Notes: a model not told the origin generated them from the letters alone. DNA of 16,188 bases from Candidatus Poseidoniaceae archaeon (GCA_013329295.1 DUKP01000059.1:1-16188); one strand, 5' to 3'. Shown: positions 8,351 to 15,508, counted from the stretch's first letter. Made by a program: numbers and translations.

Positions 8351-8426
8351 TGGCGGACGTACCAGGATTCGAACCCGGGTCGCCGGCTTAGAAGGCCAGA
8401 GTGATATCCAACTACACTATACGTCC
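8351..8426 (-). tRNA. tRNA-Arg (anticodon TCT), CCA end encoded
   Basis: A complete 76-nt cloverleaf without an intron. Acceptor GGACGTA (8426-8420) pairs with TACGTCC. The D arm has GTG/CAC pairing and GG at 18-19. The anticodon stem CTGGC/GCCGG encloses loop CTTCTAA with anticodon T34-C35-T36 (reads AGA/AGG). The variable loop CGAC has four bases, and the T arm is CCGGG-TTCGAAT-CCTGG. Discriminator G73 is followed by genomic CCA (8353-8351). It lies 46 nt downstream of the SprT-like gene and 96 nt upstream of eL41, on the same strand, so it may be processed from a longer transcript. Confidence 0.97.
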
Positions 8427-8472
8427 AAACCACCCGAAAAGTATCTCTTTGATGAACTTTGAGGATGCTATT

Positions 8473-9021
8473 TCACAACGGACGAGCACATTTATGGCAA
8501 CGAGTTGGTTTTCTAACTGTGGTTCTATCCCAAGTGTAACCACAATGTTCGCAAGACCAAGTTTTTACTTTTAGATCTCCAAGAACAGAATCTCGAAGCC
8601 GTTGAAGTAATGGCGATTCTGACATTTTTGGAGTTGGAGCAACTTTGTTGGTTAATTCATCGTGTAATGGAGTATGAAGTGTAAGTCCTGCAGCATGAAG
8701 AAACTCATGGACAAAAGTATGGCGATAAAGTTGCTCATCTTCGAGCAATGCTGGATGTAAGCCAATAGTTACTTTACCAGGATCTAGTCTTAATCTGCGT
8801 CTTCGATTTAATTCAGTTGAGCCCTCTTCAAATCTTGTAATTCCTAAGCGATCATCATTAGGTTCTAGCCAAATCAAACTAATTCTATCCTCTATCCATG
8901 GCATAAAAACTGCATCTGTAACACCTGAAAGAACAGCTAAGGAATCGACTATGGCTCCTTCGGGAAAATATGGTTCATCCTCTGGGATTGGAGTGTCTGA
9001 AAGCATCCCAGAGTCCGCCAT
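8473..9021 (-). CDS. SprT-like zinc metallopeptidase with C-terminal zinc ribbon
   Basis: The 182-residue product carries the zincin motif HExxH at 105-109 (FVHEFLHAAGL), with nearby H116 and H120 as candidates for the third zinc ligand. A C-terminal zinc ribbon has C157/C160 (CEHCGY) and C175/C178 (CHKC). The combination of HExxH and a short treble-cleft ribbon is the SprT/Spartan-core layout. In bacteria and eukaryotes, relatives act on DNA-bound or DNA-crosslinked proteins. Here the catalytic core is compact, preceded by an acidic N-terminus (PIPEDEPYFPEG), and no DNA-binding PIP or SHP motif is seen. The substrate is therefore inferred, not shown. The ATG at 9021 has no Shine-Dalgarno and lies 90 nt from the divergent tRNA-Ala gene. 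Confidence 0.8.
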   Translation of the reverse strand: MADSGMLSDTPIPEDEPYFPEGAIVDSLAVLSGVTDAVFMPWIEDRISLIWLEPNDDRLGITRFEEGSTELNRRRRLRLDPGKVTIGLHPALLEDEQLYRHTFVHEFLHAAGLTLHTPLHDELTNKVAPTPKMSESPLLQRLRDSVLGDLKVKTWSCEHCGYTWDRTTVRKPTRCHKCARPL

Positions 9022-9111
9022 GCAATGTCGACATATCGACCCTTCATGAACTGTATGCTAATTGAAAATGCTTATCGTGGGAATGCTTTTGGAACGAATT
9101 ACAAACCCTAT

Positions 9112-9187
9112 GGGCGTGTAGATCAGTTGGAAGATCGCTACCTTGGCATGGTAGAGGCCACGAGTTCAAATCTCGTCACGTCCACCA
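9112..9187 (+). tRNA. tRNA-Ala (anticodon GGC), CCA end encoded
   Basis: Complete cloverleaf. Acceptor GGGCGTG pairs with CACGTCC and contains the alanine identity pair G3-U70. The D arm is GATC/GATC. The anticodon stem CTACC/GGTAG encloses TTGGCAT, with anticodon GGC at 9145-9147. The variable loop is AGGCC and the T arm is ACGAG-TTCAAAT-CTCGT. Discriminator A73 (9184) is followed by CCA at 9185-9187. No intron. It is the only tRNA of the three on the plus strand. The loop resembles that of a tRNA-Gly(GCC), but the order is GGC and G3-U70 supports alanine. Confidence 0.97.
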
Positions 9188-9240
9188 CCTTTGATTAAAT
9201 CGACATAATTTAAGATATTGAAAGCAAGGATTTGTTGGCG

Positions 9241-9250
9241 TAATAATTAA
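9241..9250 (+). promoter_or_regulatory. Candidate TATA box for the cupin/JmjC gene
   Basis: TAATAATTAA is centred about 29 nt before the ATG at 9275, the spacing of a leaderless archaeal transcript. It favours the ATG over the in-frame TTG at 9260, which would lie too close to the box. Positional evidence only, in an A/T-rich region. Confidence 0.35.
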
Positions 9251-9274
9251 TCAGTAGAGTTGTGTGTCATTGTC

Positions 9275-10186
9275 ATGGTAAGTCAAGGTGAAGATGAGGT
9301 TGTCACCCAAATACCCAAAGTTAAGCAGGTTAAGATTGCCTCTTCATTCAACGAATTTCGTGAGTTTATTCAACATAACACACCGTGTGTTCTCTCTCAA
9401 GATTCAATCTATTCATTTCAAGATATTTTGGGTGAATCTTGGCTAAGAGAACATGCGGGTCAAAGCCAAGTTTGCTTACGAAAGTCTCCAACTGGAAGAT
9501 TCATAGATCCATCAGATAGTATTTTGAACATTGCAAAGTCGCTAAGTGGAAAGAAAATTACGCTAAATGAATTTTTAAACCTTAAACAGTCGAGGACAAT
9601 GTTATCTGGCACTGACACATATATTTTCACAAAAGATTCAGTAGTTGAACAATGGTCAGATTTATGGTCTCATGCTCAAGAGGTTTTGCATGAACACGGG
9701 GGTGAAAAATCATTGATTTCAAGATCAAGACTATCCACTGTTGGTTTTTGGTTAAGTCGAGGTGGAATTCAATCAATCACTCATTATGATAATTCTCTCG
9801 ACAATAATTTGAACTTTCAAATCAAAGGAAAAAAAGAGTTTTTGATGTTCCCCCCTCAAGACTGGAAATATTTGAAAACATTCAAAGCGATGAGCATGCA
9901 TCCTTTTTCATTCTTTCATGATATTAAAAAAGGTGATTTCAACTCAATTCAGCAACAAAACTGTCAACCTCAAATGGTTGAGTTGAATGAAGGTGACATC
10001 CTATTCATCCCTTCAGGTTGGTTCCATTTTGTGGAACATGTTGATGACTTGAACATCAATATGACCTACTGGTTCAAAACAGGATTGACAAAAAAAGAAA
10101 TGATTAAGCCAAAACAAAGCCTTAGGAATATTTTCATTCCAATGAAATTGTCAATCGCATTCCTATTGGGATATTTTGTATCATAA
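9275..10186 (+). CDS. JmjC/cupin_8-type Fe(II)/2-oxoglutarate oxygenase
   Basis: The 303-residue product (counted from ATG) has a cupin-like barrel in its second half. The metal triad is visible: H170-x-D172 in SITHYDNSLD, and the distal H251 in FIPSGWFHFVEH. Between them lies the family's QIKGKKEFLMFPP strand, whose lysine is a candidate for binding 2-oxoglutarate. The N-terminal half has the usual lead-in region of FIH/JmjC hydroxylases (IPKVKQVKIASSFNEF). Family members hydroxylate side chains of proteins, including ribosomal proteins, or modified tRNA bases such as wybutosine. The location beside tRNA and ribosomal genes is suggestive only. A hydrophobic C-terminal stretch (about 285-303) may associate with the membrane. 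The in-frame TTG at 9260 would add five residues. The next gene is convergent, 22 nt away. Confidence 0.85.
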   Translation: MVSQGEDEVVTQIPKVKQVKIASSFNEFREFIQHNTPCVLSQDSIYSFQDILGESWLREHAGQSQVCLRKSPTGRFIDPSDSILNIAKSLSGKKITLNEFLNLKQSRTMLSGTDTYIFTKDSVVEQWSDLWSHAQEVLHEHGGEKSLISRSRLSTVGFWLSRGGIQSITHYDNSLDNNLNFQIKGKKEFLMFPPQDWKYLKTFKAMSMHPFSFFHDIKKGDFNSIQQQNCQPQMVELNEGDILFIPSGWFHFVEHVDDLNINMTYWFKTGLTKKEMIKPKQSLRNIFIPMKLSIAFLLGYFVS

Positions 10187-10208
10187 TTCAATAGATTATA
10201 CTACCAAA

Positions 10209-10979
10209 TTAATTTTTTAACTTAATTGGTTGTTGAACTCTCACCCTTTTATACACCAATGTCAAACAAGCTATCATGCATAAGCATGTTGCAATTATAT
10301 TGATAGTATTATCTAGTTTAGTGTATTGAACTAAACCTGGCAAAATTGATTCGTAAAATCCAAGATTTCCATCCCTACCAATTAGATCAAGTGTTATGAT
10401 TAGGTAAAGGCTGTAGACTCTAAAATTTAACCATTCAAACCAGTTTTTCGTAAAGACAGGCAGAAGTATACCGAGAGTTAAAATGATAATTCCAGGTATA
10501 ATGTACTCAGTATGCCCATCTAATCTAAGGAATCCTAAAATTAGTGTAAAAGTGTATACGCAACTCCATAACGGGTCATTGAACCCTAAATATCCGTTTT
10601 TGTTGAGTTCAAAATTCGGCATCGAAAGTATCAAGCAAAGCCCCATCAAAAAAATTGCATAATCCGAATATGACAAAGAAAAAATTGCCGGTATCAAAAT
10701 ATTAAGAAGTAGAACAATTTCTAAAAAACCTATCAGAAAAGAATTTTCTTTTATCTTAAAGTTGAAACCTTGCAAGTATGCAAAACATATAATTGGAAAA
10801 ACAACAACTATAACTTTCAATCTAAAAAACAAATTTAGATCCTCATAAGCTCCAAACAGCATTACTGATATTGAGAATAGTGTAACAAAATAAAAGCTAG
10901 TTTTTGTGTACTTTTTCATTAACCAAACAAAAATCAAAACTAAAGCAGAAAGGAGCGGTATAAACAAAATTAAATCCAG
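10209..10979 (-). CDS. Polytopic membrane protein downstream of the PmoC-like gene, probable CTG start
   Basis: I do not recognise the family. The product is about 256 residues, almost all hydrophobic, with roughly seven to eight helices (about 5-21, 27-42, 51-68, 80-103, 106-120, 140-152, 160-178, 186-200, 228-244). Polar residues that may matter are AYEDLN (about 44-49), RLDGHTEY (about 154-161) and LIGRDGN (about 202-208). It ends with a basic tail (KRVRVQQPIKLKN). No ATG exists upstream of the first helix. A strong GGAGG (10992-10988), just after the upstream stop, is 8 nt from a CTG at 10979 and 20 nt from a TTG at 10967. I therefore choose CTG (MDLILFIPLLS). The gap to the preceding stop is 16 nt, so it is cotranscribed and probably a partner subunit. 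Its size resembles PmoA, but I see no PmoA motif. Confidence 0.75.
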   Translation of the reverse strand: MDLILFIPLLSALVLIFVWLMKKYTKTSFYFVTLFSISVMLFGAYEDLNLFFRLKVIVVVFPIICFAYLQGFNFKIKENSFLIGFLEIVLLLNILIPAIFSLSYSDYAIFLMGLCLILSMPNFELNKNGYLGFNDPLWSCVYTFTLILGFLRLDGHTEYIIPGIIILTLGILLPVFTKNWFEWLNFRVYSLYLIITLDLIGRDGNLGFYESILPGLVQYTKLDNTINIIATCLCMIACLTLVYKRVRVQQPIKLKN

Positions 10980-10987
10980 AGTTAAAA

Positions 10988-10992
10988 CCTCC
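10988..10992 (-). promoter_or_regulatory. Strong Shine-Dalgarno GGAGG deciding a CTG start
   Basis: GAAGGAGG immediately follows the TAA (10998-10996) of the upstream gene. The spacer TTTTAACT (8 nt) leads to CTG at 10979-10977. The nearest alternative, TTG at 10967, would be 20 nt away, too far for normal initiation. Confidence 0.7.
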
Positions 10993-10995
10993 TTC

Positions 10996-12600
10996 TTATT
11001 CTTCGCATTCTAACGTCCTCCGCATTCCAGCAGCAAAATATGGTATTGCATATATTGTAAACACCCAAATAGAAGAAAGTGTCCAAGCTAGCCAAACTGG
11101 AATTGAGGCTGGAGGGTCGACCTCTAATGTGATATGATCGCTAAACTCTTCACCAGCAATCGACGCCTTAATCTCCAATGTTTGATTTCCGCTGAATGTG
11201 AAATAATTTTCACCAAACCAGATAGATTGCCCAGGATATTGTTTGAATTCTTGAATCATCCTTACTTCGCCATTATCATCAAGATAGACAATCTCTGTCC
11301 ACATTTTATCAATGCGCGATTCATTGTCTTCAGCAACTAATAGAATCTCACATGATTGGGGTGCTTTTGGTGGCCAAAGCATGAATTCTACCCAGACCTC
11401 AATTCCATCTATTTCGACTTCGATGCGCATTGGAGCATCAAATCCTGAACCTTCCTCGAAATTGTTGTCATGTGCGCTGACCGGAGTTATGAATAATAGA
11501 ACCAATAATATCGCAAGAGATTTTGTTCTTGGTTTGAATTCAATGATTCCACTTTCTAGCGAAGAAAGGATTCTTGCAAAGTATTTGAGAATTAAAGGTA
11601 TGCTAAGCCTGAGCAATAAGAATGCGATTACCAAATTCGCCATTGTGACCAAAAGTCCCACTTTTGATGGATAAAAGACCGGGAGAAAAGGTGAGAAAAT
11701 TACATCGCTTAGTAATGCAACAATTACCAGTAAATTTGGACGATTAGCCAAATCGAATTTTGCAAATACAAATGCGACCAAGACGAAAAGGTATGTAACA
11801 CAATGTGCAGCCCATACTGTGTTTGGAGCACCTGGACGATAAGTGTGTGAAGGACCCATTAGAATGTCTACTGTGATAGGAATAAAAATGAACATAGCAC
11901 TTTGGATTACGAAGGTAAATCCGCCGAGAATATAGATTACTTTAGGATCAAACCATTGCTTAGCAATTAGCAATATTGCAATTACAACTATTGGCCCAAA
12001 GTATAGATGTAACATCGTCGTAAATCCGAAAACCGAAATTGTTGCTGCTCGAGGGTCAATGAAGTTCAAAAATGCGAAGCTTCCATGTAATAATAAAGTC
12101 CACAGGAGTATCGCTGCAAGAACATTTTTGCCTCTGAATTGATTCTCAGTATCATATTTCATCAAATCTCTAACCAACAAAACACTGGCAAATTCAGCCA
12201 ACATTCCGCCGAATAATGTAAACATGTGTGGTGGAGTTATCACAGTGGTGTCGATACCAAATTGAGCATGCCAATAATCATCATAAATCGCACCTATTCC
12301 AATTGAAAACATCCCAAGTAAAATCATCCAAACAGAACCTGGGGCAACAAATCCGAATATTTTGAATCCTGAAATTTCTTTGCCAGATTTGTAGTCTTTT
12401 GTATTGATAAATAAATAGTATAATGAAAACAATATACAGAACGGAAATCCTGCCAAAATCATCACATGAGGTGGAGTCAACATTCTGTCCCTACCCACAT
12501 CTAAATGCCATTGAATATCGATTGAGAGTCCCAATCTGGCAATTAGATGGTACAGTGTTAAGAAGATACAGAAGAAATAGACGAATCTTGGTCTATTCAA
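10996..12600 (-). CDS. PmoC/AmoC-like copper-site membrane protein with duplicated D-x2-WH...TPPH motif and extracellular C-terminal domain
   Basis: The 534-residue product has about ten helices (5-340), a second signal-like segment (361-376), an outer beta-rich domain (377-498) and a final helix (501-525). Residues 28-45 read D-x2-W-H-x4-R-D-x3-TPPH. D28, H32 and H45 have the D-x3-H-x12-H spacing of the copper ligands D156, H160 and H173 of Methylococcus PmoC, and the W, R, D and TPxH around them also agree. The motif recurs at 107-125 (D107, H111, D117, H125) with one extra residue. A normal PmoC is about 260 residues with one copy. The segment ending PVSA would release a domain beginning with H377, as mature PmoB begins with histidine. 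Start is TTG at 12600, supported by GGAGGG 6 nt upstream and an 8-nt overlap with the previous gene. Copper binding and oxygenase activity are inferred. Confidence 0.7.
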   Translation of the reverse strand: MNRPRFVYFFCIFLTLYHLIARLGLSIDIQWHLDVGRDRMLTPPHVMILAGFPFCILFSLYYLFINTKDYKSGKEISGFKIFGFVAPGSVWMILLGMFSIGIGAIYDDYWHAQFGIDTTVITPPHMFTLFGGMLAEFASVLLVRDLMKYDTENQFRGKNVLAAILLWTLLLHGSFAFLNFIDPRAATISVFGFTTMLHLYFGPIVVIAILLIAKQWFDPKVIYILGGFTFVIQSAMFIFIPITVDILMGPSHTYRPGAPNTVWAAHCVTYLFVLVAFVFAKFDLANRPNLLVIVALLSDVIFSPFLPVFYPSKVGLLVTMANLVIAFLLLRLSIPLILKYFARILSSLESGIIEFKPRTKSLAILLVLLFITPVSAHDNNFEEGSGFDAPMRIEVEIDGIEVWVEFMLWPPKAPQSCEILLVAEDNESRIDKMWTEIVYLDDNGEVRMIQEFKQYPGQSIWFGENYFTFSGNQTLEIKASIAGEEFSDHITLEVDPPASIPVWLAWTLSSIWVFTIYAIPYFAAGMRRTLECEE

Positions 12601-13303
12601 TATTTACCCTCCATCTCAAATTAGAGACCCTACCATTTCGATTCTTGATGCGATGTGTGATGATTCCGTTCTTTGATTTTGCCCATTCGAAAAAACGAGA
12701 TACTTGCTCACCTGAAAGCCATTCTGAGGATGCAATAAATATATCGTCTTCAATACGATGATTGGTAATTTCTGGATCAGAAGTAAATGCTTCTGAATGA
12801 TATTTTTTGTTCATTATTGCTGTGGAAGTAAAACCATTTTGCTGTTTGTAATCAAAACTGCAATCAAGAATTTCCAATGGTCCATCTTTGGAAATAATGG
12901 CTACAAATGATATTGGGTTATGATTCCATTCAGTTTCTTTGTTTGGGCGATAATCGCCCGCTGTGAACAGAGCATACTTACAATCCATTGTCGGCAATAG
13001 GTCTGCGATTGTTTCTAGTGCATGATGAGGGCCACAACTACCGTCAAGAACATCAAAGGAGAATACATGTTTGCTGCTTGAGCTTATATCTTCACATCCA
13101 ATTTTGAGGGCTTGTTGTAAATGGGCTGCAAAGGCAGGTTCTTGACGGAAATTTTGGCGATATGTCCCGGTGTGTACAATCAAACCGATATCTTGCAAAT
13201 CTATTTGATGCTGCTTGCACAATTTATGAGTAATACCCTTTAATGATTTTAACAAGGATTTTTTGTTGATTGGCTCAAACCTGAATGCCAAAATACCTAC
13301 CAT
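12593..13303 (-). CDS. Short KAS III/thiolase-fold protein, partner of the adjacent ketosynthase
   Basis: The 236-residue product resembles the N-terminal half of a KAS III enzyme. Seen are IGLIVHTGTYRQ (about 39-50), EPAFAAHLQQAL (55-66) and FDVLDGSCGPHHALE (83-97), where C90 lies where the nucleophile is expected. YALFTAGDYRP (110-120) follows. The C-terminal half that would hold the His and Asn of a Cys-His-Asn triad is missing; residues 150-236 show no GNT-S motif. A full KAS III has about 320-340 residues. It overlaps the KAS III gene by 7 nt (ATGGTAG) with a GGGGG element 7 nt before its ATG, and overlaps the next gene by 8 nt. I infer a heterodimer with the upstream ketosynthase, with this subunit either carrying an acyl group or serving structurally. 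A reduced independent acyltransferase is the alternative. Confidence 0.7.
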   Translation of the reverse strand: MVGILAFRFEPINKKSLLKSLKGITHKLCKQHQIDLQDIGLIVHTGTYRQNFRQEPAFAAHLQQALKIGCEDISSSSKHVFSFDVLDGSCGPHHALETIADLLPTMDCKYALFTAGDYRPNKETEWNHNPISFVAIISKDGPLEILDCSFDYKQQNGFTSTAIMNKKYHSEAFTSDPEITNHRIEDDIFIASSEWLSGEQVSRFFEWAKSKNGIITHRIKNRNGRVSNLRWRVNIE

Positions 13304-14319
13304 TTTTCAACCCCCAAGGGGAGATAAAAATTCATGCCAATGAGTGATAGTCCTGAACCGAAGGCAATGAAGTAAATCTTCTGATTAGATTCCAATTTTC
13401 CGTCTTCAAGCAATTTTTCCAAAACGGTTACATGAGAGGTAGATGCTGTGTTTCCTGTGTCATTAATCGAGCGAACTGCTTCTGAGTGACCCAAGGCTTT
13501 TCCAATAACTAATGCGCCTTTTTCGACCGCCCGTGGTGTAGTTTGATGAGAAATAACATGCTGATGTGAACTCCATTCTTCTGGACTCTTAATATCACGT
13601 TTAAGATATTCTCCTAGATTTGAAAGTGCAGCATTTTGAAGTTTTCTAGATTCTGTTCTCATCGCTGGACCTGGTCTACCAATGGCAGCATCACCAATAC
13701 ACAGCTGGCTATATTGCGCCAATGTTATTGGCTCAAAGAATCGAATTCTATCTTCTTCGCTTCTAGAAATGACATAAGCTCCTCCAGCATCACCAATGGT
13801 CAAACTTGCAAGCGCTTTTGGATTTAATAGCAGGTTTTTACCTAGTGCTTCGTACAAAGCACCGGTCAGATATTCTCCTGAAACCACTAGTGCATTACGA
13901 ATTTTTCCAGCCTTAATTTTTCTATCTGCAATCAGTAATCCTGTAACCATTCCTGAACAAGCGTTGGCTACATCAAAATTTTGAGCATTGATACCAAGTG
14001 CTGTACTGATGTTAGATGCTAGGCATGGTTCGATCAAATTTTGAAGTTTGGAATTCAACTTGGTTACCGAGCAAGAAATCACTAAATCAATCTCCTCTTT
14101 AGACACCCCTGACCTTTCAATCGCTTTGTTGGCAGCTTCTACTGCCAGTTCTAGCGAACCTTGGCCTTCTAAGACCTCATGATGAGACTCGATTTTGGTC
14201 AATCGCTTGAAGTCGATTCCTCTAGGAAGTGTGCCAAAAGGAATGGTGTCTTCGCTTGTTTTGAGATTTGGTGGAAGGTAACACGCGAATCCACTTATTT
14301 GTGTGTTCAAATCAACCAC
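13297..14319 (-). CDS. 3-oxoacyl-ACP synthase III (KAS III / FabH-like) ketosynthase
   Basis: The 340-residue product is a full-length KAS III-type condensing enzyme with a complete triad: C121 in FDVANACSGMVTG, H258 in VISHQTTPRA and N290 in NDTGNTASTS. The length and the C-terminal GSGLSLIG loop also fit. Such enzymes accept an acyl-CoA on the cysteine and condense or transfer it to a second substrate in the cytoplasm. Archaeal HMG-CoA synthase is a relative, but the ACSG context and the HQT/GNTAS motifs match KAS III better. Archaea generally lack type II fatty acid synthesis, so a specialised acyl product is likely. Start is GTG at 14319. A TTG at 14310 with AGGTGG 5 nt upstream is an equally good alternative. 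The gene lies 47 nt after the ATP-grasp gene. Confidence 0.88.
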   Translation of the reverse strand: MVDLNTQISGFACYLPPNLKTSEDTIPFGTLPRGIDFKRLTKIESHHEVLEGQGSLELAVEAANKAIERSGVSKEEIDLVISCSVTKLNSKLQNLIEPCLASNISTALGINAQNFDVANACSGMVTGLLIADRKIKAGKIRNALVVSGEYLTGALYEALGKNLLLNPKALASLTIGDAGGAYVISRSEEDRIRFFEPITLAQYSQLCIGDAAIGRPGPAMRTESRKLQNAALSNLGEYLKRDIKSPEEWSSHQHVISHQTTPRAVEKGALVIGKALGHSEAVRSINDTGNTASTSHVTVLEKLLEDGKLESNQKIYFIAFGSGLSLIGMNFYLPLGVEKW

Positions 14320-14366
14320 CTAAGCAATTCTCGTTTCTTCTCAGTAAAAAAAGATTGAGCCGACAG

Positions 14367-15485
14367 TCATTTACCATTCCATTCGAATTCGTAGGTTGTT
14401 GCAGCAATCAAAGAAATTCTACGTCTTAGAGCAACCATTGTAAATCCGAGCAGTGAAATCAATTGTAAAAATCCAGGCCGAGGGTCAAAGACATTCCATT
14501 CTACCGATTTAGACCTCTTGATTGCTTTTCTCCAGTTCTTGAAATGACCTTTTTTAAAGAGGTTAGATACGAGGTTTATCCACATTGGCAAAACCAATCT
14601 TCGACTTGATCCAGTGCATTGGATTACTTCTCCATTCAAGATTGCATTATCGATCTTATCTTTAGTGGAATACAGATGTAATGCACTGGTTGCTCTGGGA
14701 TTGCATTCTATTGGCCGTACTATTCCGTCCTCGCCAAGTATAACATCGAATGAAAGGAATCCAGTGTAGTTACAATTTGATGCGACTTTTTCGATTATAC
14801 CACCTAAGTCCCCTTTACCGGTTTTCTCGAAAAAAACTGAACTTTTAGAAACGGTAAATTCGCTAGAGTATGCCACGCATGACAAAACTTTGCCATCTTT
14901 GCAAATTCCTTGCAAACAGTATTGTTTTCCACCTAGCCTTTTTTGAAGAATCCAAGGGTTTGATTCACTTACATCAATTTTTAATTTGTTTAGATCAGGC
15001 TTCATAATAACATTTTCACCAAATCTTGAATACACCGGTTTTAGAATATGATCTGGAGTTAGTTTTGATTTGATTTGTGAGATATTTTTTACCAAAATCG
15101 TTTCAGGAACATCAATACCTATGCTTTTTGCAAATTCAATGAATTCAAATTTATTGTGTAATCTATTCAAAGTCTCGATATCTGAACAGAAGTGATCACA
15201 ATCTAAAGTCCCAAGGTTCAATCCATGGTGGAAGGTTTCTTCATATACTGGGATTACACAATCAATGGCTTCTGTTTTCACAACATGTTGCAACCACTGC
15301 GAAAACTGTTGGCTCTCGAAACGAGGCGATGGATGACGCAAACATTTGTTTGGCCAAGATCTCCATCTACCCAAGTGAAATCTCTTAGTATCTGCCAAAA
15401 TAACAGAGTGCCCTGATTCATGCAACAATCTACCGAGGTGTATGGCTGCAGGACTTCTTGCACATGTCACAAGTACCTTTGCCAT
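14367..15485 (-). CDS. ATP-grasp carboxylate-amine/thiol ligase-like protein
   Basis: The 372-residue product has the ATP-grasp order of parts. A Rossmann-like N-terminal domain starts at VLVTCARSPAAIHLGRLL (4-21). Next come a middle region (CVIPVYEE, about 76-83), the phosphate-binding K149 in ILKPVYSRFGENV, the hinge LQKRLGG (180-186), and the magnesium ligands D247 (FLSFDVIL), E260 and N262 (RPIECNPRATSAL). ATP-grasp enzymes activate a carboxylate as an acyl-phosphate and join it to an amine or thiol. The C-terminal 80 residues (about 295-372) are basic and hydrophobic and may lie on the membrane. As first gene of the operon with two KAS III-like proteins and a membrane oxygenase-like protein, it probably builds an amide or similar conjugate. 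The substrate is not readable. ATG start; TTTATT box about 26 nt upstream. Confidence 0.87.
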   Translation of the reverse strand: MAKVLVTCARSPAAIHLGRLLHESGHSVILADTKRFHLGRWRSWPNKCLRHPSPRFESQQFSQWLQHVVKTEAIDCVIPVYEETFHHGLNLGTLDCDHFCSDIETLNRLHNKFEFIEFAKSIGIDVPETILVKNISQIKSKLTPDHILKPVYSRFGENVIMKPDLNKLKIDVSESNPWILQKRLGGKQYCLQGICKDGKVLSCVAYSSEFTVSKSSVFFEKTGKGDLGGIIEKVASNCNYTGFLSFDVILGEDGIVRPIECNPRATSALHLYSTKDKIDNAILNGEVIQCTGSSRRLVLPMWINLVSNLFKKGHFKNWRKAIKRSKSVEWNVFDPRPGFLQLISLLGFTMVALRRRISLIAATTYEFEWNGK

Positions 15486-15508
15486 GAACTTTCCACCTTG
15501 ATGTATCG

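Noticed and set aside
8251..8433. 60-codon minus-strand open frame
   Set aside because: It covers the whole tRNA-Arg gene and the eL41 upstream region; the tRNA fold explains the sequence.
9112..9187. Reading the plus-strand tRNA as glycine
   Set aside because: The loop gives anticodon GGC, not GCC, and the acceptor stem has the alanine G3-U70 pair.
9260..9274. TTG start of the cupin gene
   Set aside because: The ATG at 9275 has a TATA-like box at the right leaderless distance; the TTG has neither a Shine-Dalgarno nor proper box spacing.
10209..10979. PmoA subunit
   Set aside because: Length and helix number are similar to PmoA, but I find none of its conserved sequence; kept as unknown.
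13297..14319. Archaeal HMG-CoA synthase
   Set aside because: Same superfamily, but the ACSG, SHQT and TGNTAS contexts and the paired short subunit fit KAS III better.
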